Part shown: piece by piece, positions 10,082 to 19,016 of the stretch
How positions within the stretch are numbered: the first letter of the stretch is position 1
Layout: every line of letters begins with the position of its first letter
Assembly: GCF_936943645.1 (NCBI RefSeq)
Contig: NZ_CAKZJO010000057.1
Span: 62,001 to 126,000, forward strand
Origin: an uncultured Bradyrhizobium sp.
Lineage (GTDB): Bacteria; Pseudomonadota; Alphaproteobacteria; Rhizobiales; Xanthobacteraceae
Reading direction: 5' to 3'
Length of the DNA stretch: 64,000 nt
The notes under the pieces: generated by a model
Told to the model about the DNA's origin: nothing
Seen by the model: the letters and a program-made list of their open reading frames with translations, nothing else
Database searches by the model: none
Program-made: the position numbers and the translations under genes

Positions 10082-10762
10082 CTACGTCCCGCCGCGAAAC
10101 CCCGTCGCCAGCACGTAGCGTTCGGAGGAATCCTGCCGGCTCGCGGCCGGCTTGACGTGGCGCACGGTGGCGAAGTCGCGCTTGAGCTGGGCGAGCAGAT
10201 CGGCGTCGGCCCCGCTCTGGAAGGTCTTTGCCAGGAAGGTGCCGCCGGGCTTGAGCACGTCGCAGGCAAAGGCGGCGGCGGTCTCGACCAGGCCGACAAT
10301 GCGAAGCTGGTCGGTCTTGCGGTGGCCGGTGGTGTTGGCGGCCATGTCGGACATCACGACATCGGCGCCGCCGCCGAGCATCGTTGTGAGCTTTTCGGGC
10401 GCGTCATTGTCCATGAAGTCGAGCTGAGCGAAATCGACGCCGGGAATCTCGGGCATCTCCAAGAGGTCGATCGCGACGACCTTGCCCTTGCCTTCGGTCG
10501 AGCCGACGCGCTTGGCGGCGATCTGGCTCCAGCCGCCGGGCGCGGCGCCCAGATCGACCACGGCCATGCCTGATTTCAACAGCCGGAACTTGTCGTCGAT
10601 CTCCAGCAGCTTGAACGCAGCGCGCGAGCGATAGCCCGCGGCCTTGGCCTTGGCGACATAGGGATCGTTGAGCTGGCGCTCGAGCCAGAGCTTCGACGAC
10701 AATTTGCGCTTGCCGCCGGTCTTGACCTGGACGTGCAAGCGGCCGGTGGTGTCTTTCGCCAT
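10082..10762 (-). CDS. rlmE: 23S rRNA (uridine-2552-2'-O)-methyltransferase RlmE
   Basis: RlmE (FtsJ/RrmJ) methylates the ribose of U2552 in the 23S rRNA A-loop during late 50S assembly, using SAM. The 226-aa product has SAM motif I VVDLGAAPGGWSQIA (68-82) and the full catalytic tetrad K51, D139 (SDMAANTTG), K179 (LAKTF) and E214. The N-terminal extension of about 20 basic residues is common in alphaproteobacteria. It starts one base after the ppx/gppA stop, so the two genes are co-transcribed. Confidence 0.95.
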   Translation of the reverse strand: MAKDTTGRLHVQVKTGGKRKLSSKLWLERQLNDPYVAKAKAAGYRSRAAFKLLEIDDKFRLLKSGMAVVDLGAAPGGWSQIAAKRVGSTEGKGKVVAIDLLEMPEIPGVDFAQLDFMDNDAPEKLTTMLGGGADVVMSDMAANTTGHRKTDQLRIVGLVETAAAFACDVLKPGGTFLAKTFQSGADADLLAQLKRDFATVRHVKPAASRQDSSERYVLATGFRGGT

Positions 10763-10763
10763 C

Positions 10764-11834
10764 TCACCAGCTCCTGAGCGCGCCGTCCTCGCGCATCATC
10801 TCGACCAGCATGCCCTCGCGCAGGCCCCGGTCGGCGACGCGCAGGCGCGGCAGCGGAAAGGCGCGGCGGATGGCGTCGAGGATGGCACAGCCGGCGAGCA
10901 CGAGATCGGCACGCTCGACGCTGATGCAGCTGTTGCTCGCGCGCTCCTCGTAGCTCATGCCCAGCAGCTTGTTGATGGTCGCGGTGATGTCGGAATCGTT
11001 CATCCAGATGCTGTCGATGCGGCGGCGGTCGTAGCGCGCGAGATTGAGATGGATGCCGGCGAGCGTCGTCACCGTGCCCGATGTGCCGAGCAGGTGCATG
11101 TCGGCGAGTTCGCCGCCATGCTCTTCGGCGAACGGCGCGACATGGTTCGCGACCTCCTGCTCCATCGCAGCGTAGATCTCCGGCGTCACATCGCGGCCGC
11201 CGAACTGCTCGGCGAGCGTGACCACGCCATAGGGGATCGACATCCAGGCCTTGATGCGCGGCTCCGGATTCTGAGCGTCGCGCTCGATCCGCACCAGCTC
11301 GGTCGAGCCGCCGCCGATGTCGAACAGGATCGCGCCGCGTCCCCTGGGATCGACCAGCGGCGAGCAGCCGACCACGGCGAGCGCGGCTTCGGTCTCGCGG
11401 TCGATCACCTCGAGCTCGATGCCGGTCTCGGCCGCGACGCGGCTGCGGAAGCCTTCCGCATTCGAGGCCGCGCGGCAGGCTTCGGTTGCGATCAGCCGCA
11501 GCCGGCGCGCCTTGCGCAGATTGATCTTGTCGCGGCAGATGCTGAGCGCGGCGATGGCGCGATCGATCGCGGCTTCGCTGATCGAGCCGGTCGCGGAAAC
11601 GCCCTCCCCGAGCCGGATGATGCGCGAGAAGGAATCGACGACGCGAAAGCCGTCCTGGGTCGGACAGGCAATCAGCAGCCTGCAATTGTTGGTGCCGAGG
11701 TCCAGCGCCGCATAGACGCCGGTTCCCGCTTGCGCGGGGATAGCGGGATCGGTGGCCAACGCCACCGCCGCCATCGACCCCTCCAGCTCACCGTGCGGCG
11801 CATGGCCGTCGCGGAGCCGCGTGTGGTCATTCAT
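10764..11834 (-). CDS. Ppx/GppA family exopolyphosphatase / pppGpp phosphohydrolase
   Basis: The 356-aa product belongs to the ASKHA-fold Ppx/GppA phosphatases, which act on polyphosphate or pppGpp. Evidence is phosphate-1 motif YAALDLGTNNCRLL (41-54), FDIGGGSTELVRI, and LLGTSGTVTTLAGI. At this length it lacks the long C-terminal HD-like domain of E. coli Ppx/GppA, so it is the short form often found beside rlmE. I use the ATG at 11834, preceded by GGAAAG, over a longer frame whose first 37 residues are not family-like. Which substrate it prefers cannot be read from the sequence. Confidence 0.92.
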   Translation of the reverse strand: MNDHTRLRDGHAPHGELEGSMAAVALATDPAIPAQAGTGVYAALDLGTNNCRLLIACPTQDGFRVVDSFSRIIRLGEGVSATGSISEAAIDRAIAALSICRDKINLRKARRLRLIATEACRAASNAEGFRSRVAAETGIELEVIDRETEAALAVVGCSPLVDPRGRGAILFDIGGGSTELVRIERDAQNPEPRIKAWMSIPYGVVTLAEQFGGRDVTPEIYAAMEQEVANHVAPFAEEHGGELADMHLLGTSGTVTTLAGIHLNLARYDRRRIDSIWMNDSDITATINKLLGMSYEERASNSCISVERADLVLAGCAILDAIRRAFPLPRLRVADRGLREGMLVEMMREDGALRSW

Positions 11835-12043
11835 ACAAACTGTCTTTCCGCGGCCGGTCGGGCCGGTCTGGAATTGCTTTTTCGCCTGAAACATTAGCAG
11901 CGCGGCGGGTATGCGCAACAACGCATCACATGGGACCATGCCCATTCGTGCGTTGTCGTGAACGGGGCGGTGGGTTATCTCAGTAGAGTCCGGTGCCCCG
12001 CTGCCGCGAAAATGCGCAAATGCCGGCTTTTCAGGTCAATTCC

Positions 12044-14416
12044 ATGCAAGAACACACCAAATCGTCCACGCTCGAAAACGCTATTGCACTGCAAAAATAT
12101 GGTGTCGGGCAGCCCGTCCGCCGCAAGGAGGACGACACGCTGGTGCGCGGCAAGGGCCGCTATACCGACGATTTCAACCTGCCCGGCCAGGCCTATGCCG
12201 TGGTCGTCCGTTCCACCCACGCCCATGGCACCATCCGCGGCATCGGGATCGATGCCGCCAAGGCGATGCCGGGCGTGCTCGGCGTGTGGACCGGCAAGGA
12301 TCTCGATGCCGCCGGCTACGGCCCCTTCACCTGCGGCCTGCCGCTGAAGAGCCGCGACGGCTCGCCCCTGCTGCAGACCAACCGCCAGCCGCTGGCGACC
12401 GACAAGGTCCGCTTCGTCGGCGATCCCGTCGCCTTCGTGGTGGCGGAGACGCTGGCGCAAGCCCGCGACGCCGCCGAGGCGGTCGAGCTCGACGTCGAGC
12501 CGCTGCCTGCGGTGACGGATCCCGAGGAAGCGTCCAGGCCCGGCGCGCCGCAGCTCTACGACCACATCCCGAACAATGTCGCGCTCGACTACCATTATGG
12601 CGACATGGACAAGGTCAACGCGGCCTTTGCCAGCGCCGCGCATGTCACCAAGATCGACATCGAGAACACCCGTGTCGCCGTGGTCTCGATGGAGCCGCGC
12701 GTGGGTCTCGCCTCCTACGACAAGAAGACCGAGCGTTACACGCTTCAGGTCCCGACCCAGGGCGTCGCCGGCAATCGCGCCAACCTCGCCAAGAACCTGA
12801 AGGTGCCGAACGAGAAGGTGCGCATCCTCACCGCCAATGTCGGCGGCTCCTTCGGCATGAAGAACATCAACTATCCCGAGTACATGTGCATCCTGTACGC
12901 GGCGAAGGAATTGAGCAAGCCGGTGAAGTGGCTCGACGAGCGCTCCACCAGCTTCCTCTCCGACAGCCACGGCCGTGCGCAGAAGATCCATGCCGAGCTC
13001 GCGCTCGATGCCGAGGGTCATTTCCTCGCGGCCAAGCTCGAAGGCTACGGCAATCTCGGCGCCTACATCACCGGCGTCGCGCCCGGCCCGCTCTCGCTCA
13101 ACACCGGCAAGAACTTTTCCAGCGTCTACCGCACGCCCCTGATGGGCGTCGACATCAAGGTGGTGCTGACCAACACCACGCTGATGGGCGCCTATCGCGG
13201 CGCCGGCCGGCCCGAAGCGAACTATTACATGGAACGCTTGATCGACCGCGCCGCCGACGAGATGGGCATCAACCGGCTGACCTTGCGCAAGCGCAACTTC
13301 ATCAAGCCGAACCAGATCCCGTTCGCGGCGTCCTCCGGCGTCACCTATGACAGCGGCGACTTCCAGGCCGTGTTCAACAAGGCGCTCGAAATCTCCGATC
13401 ACGAGAATTTCGCCAAGCGCAAGAAGGAGAGCAGGAAGGCCGGCAAGCTGCGCGGCATCGCGGTCGGCTCCTATCTCGAGGTCACCGCGCCGCCGAGCCC
13501 CGAGCTCGGCAAGCTCGTGTTCGACGCGGATGGCACCGTGCAGCTCATCACCGGCACGCTCGATTACGGCCAGGGCCACGCCACGCCGTTCGCACAGGTG
13601 CTGAGCGCGCAGCTCGGCATTCCCTTCGACAGCATCAAGCTCGTTCAGGGCGACAGCGACATCGTCCACACCGGCAACGGCACCGGCGGCTCGCGCTCGA
13701 TCACCGCGAGCGGCCAGGCCATCGTGGGCGCGGCCAAGCTCGTCATCGAGAAGGGCAAGCGCGCCGCGGCGCACATGCTCGAAGCGTCCGAAGCCGACAT
13801 CGAATTCGAGGGCGGCAGCTTCACCATCGCCGGCACCGACCGCAGCATCGGCATCATGGAGCTCGCTAAAAAGCTGCATGACGGCAAGGTGCCGGACGGC
13901 GTGCCTGACAGTCTCGACGTCGACCACACCAGCGATCCCGTCGCCTCGGCATTCCCCAACGGCTGCCACGTCGCCGAGGTCGAGATCGACCCCGAGACCG
14001 GCGTGGTGCAGATCGTGCGCTACAGCGCGGTCAACGATTTCGGCACGGTGATCAACCCGCTGCTGGTCGCGGGCCAGCTCCATGGCGGCGTCGTGCAGGG
14101 CATCGGCCAGGCGCTGATGGAGCACATCCGCTACGACGAGAGCGGCCAGCCGATCACGGGCTCGCTGATGGACTACGCCCTGCCCCGCGCCGAGGACGTT
14201 CCCAACATGACGATCGGCGATCACCCGGTACCCGCCACCACCAACCCGCTCGGCAGCAAGGGCTGCGGCGAAGCCGGCTGCGCCGGCAGCCTGTCGACGG
14301 TGGTGAATGCCGTGCTCGACGCGCTCTCCGACTACGGCATCAAGCAGATCGACATGCCGCTGACCCCGGAGCGCGTGTGGCGCGCGATCCAGGACGCGAA
14401 GGCAAAGGCGGCGTAG
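12044..14416 (+). CDS. Xanthine-dehydrogenase-family molybdopterin-binding subunit (form II CoxL-like)
   Basis: The 790-aa product is the large Mo-cofactor subunit of an aerobic CO-dehydrogenase-like hydroxylase. GQPVRRKEDDTLVRGKGRYTDD starts the conserved part. The active-site loop reads AYRGAGR (383-389), the form II signature, not AYxCSFR of true CO dehydrogenase. The terminal KGCGEAGCAGS motif holds the catalytic Glu. The usual medium FAD and small 2Fe-2S subunit genes are absent on both sides. The start at 12044 is chosen because homology begins just after it and AGGT lies upstream; ATGs at 11993 and 12020 are possible. The substrate is unknown, probably an aldehyde or N-heterocycle, not CO. 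Confidence 0.9.
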   Translation: MQEHTKSSTLENAIALQKYGVGQPVRRKEDDTLVRGKGRYTDDFNLPGQAYAVVVRSTHAHGTIRGIGIDAAKAMPGVLGVWTGKDLDAAGYGPFTCGLPLKSRDGSPLLQTNRQPLATDKVRFVGDPVAFVVAETLAQARDAAEAVELDVEPLPAVTDPEEASRPGAPQLYDHIPNNVALDYHYGDMDKVNAAFASAAHVTKIDIENTRVAVVSMEPRVGLASYDKKTERYTLQVPTQGVAGNRANLAKNLKVPNEKVRILTANVGGSFGMKNINYPEYMCILYAAKELSKPVKWLDERSTSFLSDSHGRAQKIHAELALDAEGHFLAAKLEGYGNLGAYITGVAPGPLSLNTGKNFSSVYRTPLMGVDIKVVLTNTTLMGAYRGAGRPEANYYMERLIDRAADEMGINRLTLRKRNFIKPNQIPFAASSGVTYDSGDFQAVFNKALEISDHENFAKRKKESRKAGKLRGIAVGSYLEVTAPPSPELGKLVFDADGTVQLITGTLDYGQGHATPFAQVLSAQLGIPFDSIKLVQGDSDIVHTGNGTGGSRSITASGQAIVGAAKLVIEKGKRAAAHMLEASEADIEFEGGSFTIAGTDRSIGIMELAKKLHDGKVPDGVPDSLDVDHTSDPVASAFPNGCHVAEVEIDPETGVVQIVRYSAVNDFGTVINPLLVAGQLHGGVVQGIGQALMEHIRYDESGQPITGSLMDYALPRAEDVPNMTIGDHPVPATTNPLGSKGCGEAGCAGSLSTVVNAVLDALSDYGIKQIDMPLTPERVWRAIQDAKAKAA

Positions 14417-14426
14417 TTGTGGTTCA

Positions 14427-14450
14427 CCTCTCCCCGCTTGCGGGGAGAGG
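14427..14450. terminator. Hairpin between convergent genes, candidate bidirectional terminator
   Basis: CCTCTCCCCGC (14427-14437) and GCGGGGAGAGG (14440-14450) are perfect inverse complements with almost no loop. The hairpin lies 11 bp after the CoxL-like stop and 36 bp after the convergent dehydratase gene's stop. A CTCTCCCGC-type relative occurs at 21351-21489 and 54977-55000, so it is also a dispersed repeat. Confidence 0.5.
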
Positions 14451-14485
14451 TCGAAGCCGGAGCGCAGCGGGGCGAGGTGAAGTGG

Positions 14486-15286
14486 CTACGCCGCCGCCTG
14501 CTCGCGCGGCTGGTAGATCGCGGTGTGCTGGCAGTGCGCGATCGGCGTCGTGCCGTTGGCGACGACGAGCGCGTCGAGCTCGACGAAGCGGTGGCCCTTC
14601 TTCTCGTAGTTCGCGGTGACCTTGGCTCGCGCGGTGATCTCGTCGCCGGCGCGCGCGGCGGACAGCAATTGCATGCGGCTGCCGACGTGGATCCACGGGC
14701 CCAGGATCGTGTTGTCCACCAGCACGCGGTTCATGACGCGCTGGATCAGGCCGGGATGGCCGAGCCCCTCGCGCGCGAAGATCGGCTCGGTCTCCCTGAT
14801 ATCGGTGAGATAGTCCGCCGCATCCTGCCCGGCCCATCGGCGCGGCGCGGTGCCCAGCCATTTGCCTATCTCGAAGGTTGCAGGACTGACCGGCTTGCGC
14901 TCGGCCACAGCAGGGACCGCGACATAGTCGCCAAGCGACGCCGCCGGTGCGGCCGCCGGCAACGAGGCCGTTCCCGTCGCGCAGAGCTCGGTGCGGCTGA
15001 AGACTTCGATCGTCAGCAGCTCACGGTGCTCGGTCGCGTCGACGTCGGCGGTCTCGCCGTCATAGACCGGCTTGATGAAGCGCGCCTCGACCAGCCCGCG
15101 ATTTAGGAAATCGCGGCCCCAGCGCGCGATAGGCACGTGCATCATGTAGGCGAAGACGTCCACCCCCGGCACCAGCCCGCCGGAAAAGCCGAAGCGGCGC
15201 GCCACATTGTCGTCGTGCATCTTGTTTTCGGACTGCTTGGCGGTGTTGTAGGCCTCGACGCGCCAGGTTTCGAGCCGGTTCGGCAT
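14486..15286 (-). CDS. MaoC/FAS1-like hotdog dehydratase domain protein
   Basis: The 266-aa product has two hotdog-type halves. The first (about residues 1-120) carries DNVARRFGFSGGLVPGVDVFAYM, which resembles the R-specific hydratase motif around the catalytic Asp/His. The second (about 160-260) has AGDEITARAKVTANYEKKGHRFVELDALV, typical of MaoC/FAS1 dehydratase-like C-terminal halves. It may hydrate an enoyl-CoA or act as a thioesterase-like protein. The ATG at 15286, preceded by GGGAAGATGA, is preferred over a longer frame. It is a single-gene unit converging on the CoxL-like gene. Confidence 0.75.
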   Translation of the reverse strand: MPNRLETWRVEAYNTAKQSENKMHDDNVARRFGFSGGLVPGVDVFAYMMHVPIARWGRDFLNRGLVEARFIKPVYDGETADVDATEHRELLTIEVFSRTELCATGTASLPAAAPAASLGDYVAVPAVAERKPVSPATFEIGKWLGTAPRRWAGQDAADYLTDIRETEPIFAREGLGHPGLIQRVMNRVLVDNTILGPWIHVGSRMQLLSAARAGDEITARAKVTANYEKKGHRFVELDALVVANGTTPIAHCQHTAIYQPREQAAA

Positions 15287-15394
15287 GGGGTCATCTTCCC
15301 TATGTTCTTGTTGTTTCCAGGCCGATCGTAGGGCCCCGGGAACAGCGGTCAATCCCCTCGCCTTTGCGGCCCGAATGGGGTACCACGCGGCGGA

Positions 15395-15886
15395 ATGACC
15401 GACACCCCCACCCGCATCTATGTCGATGCCGACGCCTGTCCGGTGAAGGACGAGATTTACCGCGTGGCGCTCCGACATGGCGTGCCCGTCAGCGTCGTCG
15501 CCGGCAATTTCATCCGTGTGCCCCACGATCCCTTGATCGAGCGCATCGCCGCTGGCCCCGGCATGGACGCGGCCGATGATTGGATCGCCGAACGCGCCAG
15601 GCCCGGCGACGTCGTCGTGACCTCGGACATTCCGCTGGCGAGCCGCTGCGTCAAGGCCGGCGCCGACGTGATCGCACCGAACGGCAAGCCGTTCACCGAG
15701 GAGTCGATCGGCATGACACTGGCGGTGCGCAACCTGATGACCGATCTGCGCTCGGCCGGCGAGGTCACCGGCGGTCCACGCGGGTTCTCGCCGCGCGATC
15801 GCTCCGCTTTCCTCTCGGCGCTCGACCAGACGCTGCGCCGGATCCAGCGCCGCCGCGCCGATCAGGCCGCAACACAACAAGGCTGA
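15395..15886 (+). CDS. UPF0178 (YaiI/YqxD) family protein
   Basis: The 163-aa product starts with IYVDADACPVKDEI, the family hallmark with its conserved acidic residues. It continues with VSVVAGNF, GMDAADDWIAERARPGDVVVTSDIPLA and a C-terminal Arg-rich helix. Several Asp residues resemble a PIN/NYN-like metal-binding nuclease site, but the biochemical function is unproven. The stop is two bases before the start of the ABC-F gene, so the two are translationally coupled. Confidence 0.9.
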   Translation: MTDTPTRIYVDADACPVKDEIYRVALRHGVPVSVVAGNFIRVPHDPLIERIAAGPGMDAADDWIAERARPGDVVVTSDIPLASRCVKAGADVIAPNGKPFTEESIGMTLAVRNLMTDLRSAGEVTGGPRGFSPRDRSAFLSALDQTLRRIQRRRADQAATQQG

Positions 15887-15888
15887 CG

Positions 15889-17700
15889 ATGGCGCCCCCG
15901 CTGATCCAACTCAAGGACATCAAGCTGACCTTCGGCGGCACGCCGCTGCTGTCGGGTGTCGAGCTCAACGTCGCGCCGGGCGAGCGCGTCTGCCTGATCG
16001 GCCGCAACGGCTCCGGCAAGTCGACGCTGCTCAGAATTGCGGCCGGCCTGGTCGAGCCCGACAGCGGGACGCGCTTCGTGCAGCCGGGCGCGACCGTGCG
16101 CTATCTGCCGCAGGAGCCCGACTTCGGCGACCACAAGACCACGCTCGCCTACGTCGAGTCGGGGCTCGCGCCCGGCGACGACCAGCACCAAGCGCGCTAT
16201 CTGCTGGAGCAGCTCGGCCTTACCGGCGACGAGAACCCGCACAATCTCTCCGGCGGCGAAGCGCGCCGCGCGGCGCTGGCCTATGTGCTCGCGCCCTCGC
16301 CCGACATCCTGCTGCTGGACGAGCCGACCAACCATCTCGATCTCGCCACCATCGAATGGCTGGAACAGGAGCTCGACTCCAGGCGGAGCGCGCTGGTGAT
16401 CATCAGCCATGACCGCCGGTTCCTGACCAATCTCTCGCGCTCCACGGCATGGCTCGACCGCGGCAAGATCAAGCAGATCGACCGCGGCTTTGCCTCGTTC
16501 GAGAGCTGGCGCGACGAGGTGCTGGCCGAGGAAGAGCGCGACCAGCACAAGCTCGACCGCAAGATAGTCGACGAAGAGCATTGGCTGCGCCATGGCGTTT
16601 CCGGGCGCCGCAAGCGCAACGTCAAGCGCCTCGCCAATCTGCATGCGCTGCGCGACCAGCGCCGCAACTATCGCGGCACCGCCGGCACCGCCAGCCTCGC
16701 GGCGGCTGAGGCGGACCAATCCGGCAAGCTGGTGATCGAGGCCAAAGGGATCACCAAGGCTTATGGCGAGCGCAAGATCGTCGAGAATTTCTCGACCCGC
16801 ATCCAGCGCGGCGACCGCCTCGGCATCATCGGCCCGAACGGCGCCGGCAAGACCACGCTGGTCAATCTGCTCACCGGCGGCATGCAGCCTGACTCCGGCA
16901 CCATACGGTTAGGGGCCAATCTGGAGACAGCCACGCTCGACCAGCACCGGGAAAGCCTCGACCCCAAATCGACGCTGGCCGAGGCCCTGACCGGCGGCCG
17001 CGGCGATCAGATCATGGTCGGCGGCAAGCCGAAGCACGTCGTCGGCTACATGAAGGATTTTCTGTTCGCCCAGGAGCAGCGCGGCACCCCGGTGGAGGTA
17101 CTGTCGGGCGGCGAGCGCGGCCGCCTCATGCTGGCGCGCGCGCTGGCAAAGCCGTCCAACCTGCTGGTGCTGGACGAGCCGACCAACGATCTCGATCTCG
17201 AAACCCTCGACGTGCTCGAGGAGATGCTCGGCGACTACGAGGGTACCGTCATCCTGATCAGCCACGACCGCGATTTCCTCGACCGCGTCGTCACTTCGGT
17301 AATCGCGCCTGAAGGCAACGGCAAGTGGATCGAGTATGCCGGCGGCTACAGCGACATGCTGACCCAACGCGGCGCGGACCTCAAGCGCGAGACAGCGAAG
17401 GCGCAAGCCCCTGCCGAGAAGAAGGAGGAGCGCGCTGCGGCTCCCTCGTCCGCGCCGAAGCGCAAGCTGAGCTTCAACGAGAAGCACGCGCTGGAGACGC
17501 TGCCGAAGAAGATGGAGACGTTGCAGGCCGACATCGCCAGACTGCAGCGCGTGCTCGACGATCCCCACCTCTACGCCAAGGATCGCAAGAAGTTTGACGA
17601 TACCTCGGCTGCCATCGCCAAGGCGCATGACGAACTGTCCGCGGCCGAAGAGCGCTGGCTCGAACTTGAAATGCTCAGAGAAGAGATTGAACAGGCCTAG
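15889..17700 (+). CDS. uup: ABC-F family ATPase, Uup type
   Basis: The 603-aa soluble protein has two ABC domains: Walker A GRNGSGKST (about 38-46) and GPNGAGKTT (near 318), signatures LSGGEARRA and LSGGERGRL, and Walker B LLLDEPTNHLDL and LVLDEPTNDLDL. A charged linker RKRNVKRLANLHALR separates the ABC domains. The C-terminal 80 residues are a coiled coil (KMETLQADIARLQRVL...) as in Uup. There are no membrane segments. Family members act on the ribosome or, for Uup, on DNA replication/transposition intermediates. The ATG at 15889 lies directly after the upstream stop. Confidence 0.9.
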   Translation: MAPPLIQLKDIKLTFGGTPLLSGVELNVAPGERVCLIGRNGSGKSTLLRIAAGLVEPDSGTRFVQPGATVRYLPQEPDFGDHKTTLAYVESGLAPGDDQHQARYLLEQLGLTGDENPHNLSGGEARRAALAYVLAPSPDILLLDEPTNHLDLATIEWLEQELDSRRSALVIISHDRRFLTNLSRSTAWLDRGKIKQIDRGFASFESWRDEVLAEEERDQHKLDRKIVDEEHWLRHGVSGRRKRNVKRLANLHALRDQRRNYRGTAGTASLAAAEADQSGKLVIEAKGITKAYGERKIVENFSTRIQRGDRLGIIGPNGAGKTTLVNLLTGGMQPDSGTIRLGANLETATLDQHRESLDPKSTLAEALTGGRGDQIMVGGKPKHVVGYMKDFLFAQEQRGTPVEVLSGGERGRLMLARALAKPSNLLVLDEPTNDLDLETLDVLEEMLGDYEGTVILISHDRDFLDRVVTSVIAPEGNGKWIEYAGGYSDMLTQRGADLKRETAKAQAPAEKKEERAAAPSSAPKRKLSFNEKHALETLPKKMETLQADIARLQRVLDDPHLYAKDRKKFDDTSAAIAKAHDELSAAEERWLELEMLREEIEQA

Positions 17701-17747
17701 CGCGCATTCCGCAAAAGTGGGTACCGGTTTTGCGATCAGAATGCGCG
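17701..17747. repeat. Two-tier palindromic repeat immediately after uup
   Basis: The outer arms CGCGCATTC (17701-17709) and GAATGCGCG (17739-17747) and the inner arms CGCAAAA (17710-17716) and TTTTGCG (17728-17734) pair perfectly around GTGGGTACCGG. The repeat begins at the base after the uup stop and ends 17 bases before the next start. It can fold into a strong hairpin likely to limit read-through. Confidence 0.65.
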
Positions 17748-17764
17748 CCAACCAAGAGACTTCA

Positions 17765-18844
17765 ATGACCAATCCCCTCGCCGCCAAGATCGCCCGTGAA
17801 TACGGCACGCCCTGCGCCGTCATCGACATGGACAGGGTCGAGCGTAACATCGCACGGATCCAGAAGGCCTGCGACGAGGCCGGAATCGCCAATCGCCCCC
17901 ACATCAAGACGCACAAGAACCCGACGATTGCGAAGATGCAGGTCGCGGCGGGCGCCAAGGGCATCACCTGCCAGAAGATCGGCGAGGCCGAGATCATGGC
18001 CAATGCCGGCATCGACGACATCCTCATCAGCTACAATCTCCTCGGCGAAGAGAAGATGGCGCGTCTCGGCGCGCTGAATGCCAAGACCAACATGACGGTC
18101 GCCGCGGACAATTCGACCGTCGTCGCGGGCCTGCCCAAGGCCGCCGCAGCGTCAGGCCGCACGCTCTCGGTCGTCGTCGAGTGCGATACGGGCCGCAAGC
18201 GCGCAGGTGTCGAGACGCCGGCGGAAGCGATCGCACTGGCGCGCGAGATCGCCGCATCCAAGGGGCTCACGTTTGCCGGCTTCATGCTGTATCCGACCGA
18301 GACCGGCTGGGCCGATGCGCAGAAGTTCTACGACGAAGCTCTGGCCGGCGTGCGCGCGCACGGCCTGGACGCAAAGATCGTCTCGACCGGCGGCACACCG
18401 AACCTCAAGAACATCGGCAAGCTCAAGGGCGGCACCGAGCACCGCTTCGGCACCTACATCTACAACGACCGCATGCAGGTCGCCGCCGGCTCCGCCACCT
18501 GGGACGATTGCGCGCTGCACATCTATTCGACGGTGGTGAGCCGCGCCGCGCCCGAGCGCGGCATTCTCGATGCCGGCTCGAAGACGTTGACCACGGACAC
18601 CGGCGGCCTCGACGGCCACGGCCTGATCCTCGAGCACCCGGAAGCCAAGATCGCAAAATTCGCCGAGGAGCACGGCTTCCTCGACCTCTCCCGCAGCAAC
18701 ACCCGCCCCAACGTCGGCGACGTCGTCCGCATCGTGCCGAACCACGTCTGCGTCGTCGTCAACATGATGGACGAGGTCGTGATGGTCCGCGGCGAGGAGA
18801 TCATCGGCACGCTGCCGGTGGCGGCGCGGGGCAAGCTGCGGTAG
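17765..18844 (+). CDS. D-threonine aldolase / alanine-racemase-like fold-type III PLP enzyme
   Basis: The 359-aa product has the alanine-racemase N-terminal barrel with the PLP lysine in RPHIKTHKNP (K48), and a C-terminal D-serine-dehydratase/D-threonine-aldolase-like domain (HGLILEHPEAKI, NVGDVVRIVPNHVCVVVN with metal-binding His and Cys). Members cleave D-threonine to glycine and acetaldehyde or act on other D-beta-hydroxy amino acids with Mn2+. The ATG at 17765, with AGAG upstream, matches the family N-terminus. It is separated from uup by the hairpin repeat, so it may have its own promoter. Confidence 0.88.
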   Translation: MTNPLAAKIAREYGTPCAVIDMDRVERNIARIQKACDEAGIANRPHIKTHKNPTIAKMQVAAGAKGITCQKIGEAEIMANAGIDDILISYNLLGEEKMARLGALNAKTNMTVAADNSTVVAGLPKAAAASGRTLSVVVECDTGRKRAGVETPAEAIALAREIAASKGLTFAGFMLYPTETGWADAQKFYDEALAGVRAHGLDAKIVSTGGTPNLKNIGKLKGGTEHRFGTYIYNDRMQVAAGSATWDDCALHIYSTVVSRAAPERGILDAGSKTLTTDTGGLDGHGLILEHPEAKIAKFAEEHGFLDLSRSNTRPNVGDVVRIVPNHVCVVVNMMDEVVMVRGEEIIGTLPVAARGKLR

Positions 18845-18859
18845 CTGTTCGCGCCCGCG

Positions 18860-19012
18860 CATCCTTCGAGGCTCGGCTTCCGGTGCGTCCGCGCCGGAAA
18901 CCTCGCATCTCAGGATGACGCTCTCTCAAGCTATGCTCTGCGTGAGACCACGCTCTCGCGTAGCCGTCACCCTGAGGTGCCGGAGCGCAGCGGAGGCCTC
19001 GAAGGGCGGCGG
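18860..19012. repeat. Dispersed repeats of the CATCCTTCGAGG / CTCAGGATGACG type
   Basis: Fragments CATCCTTCGAGG, CTCAGGATGACG, and then GTCACCCTGAGGTGCCGG with GGCCTCGAAGG lie in inverted order between two convergent genes. The same words recur at 50607-50738. I recognise this as a common Bradyrhizobium intergenic palindrome. Confidence 0.6.
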
Positions 19013-19016
19013 CGTT

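Noticed and set aside
11975..14224. 749-codon minus-strand frame opposite the CoxL-like gene
   Set aside because: It mirrors a gene with clear molybdoenzyme motifs and has low-complexity composition.
12044..14416. Calling the CoxL-like protein carbon monoxide dehydrogenase
   Set aside because: The active-site loop is AYRGAGR and lacks the Cys of the true CO dehydrogenase loop, and coxM/coxS are absent.
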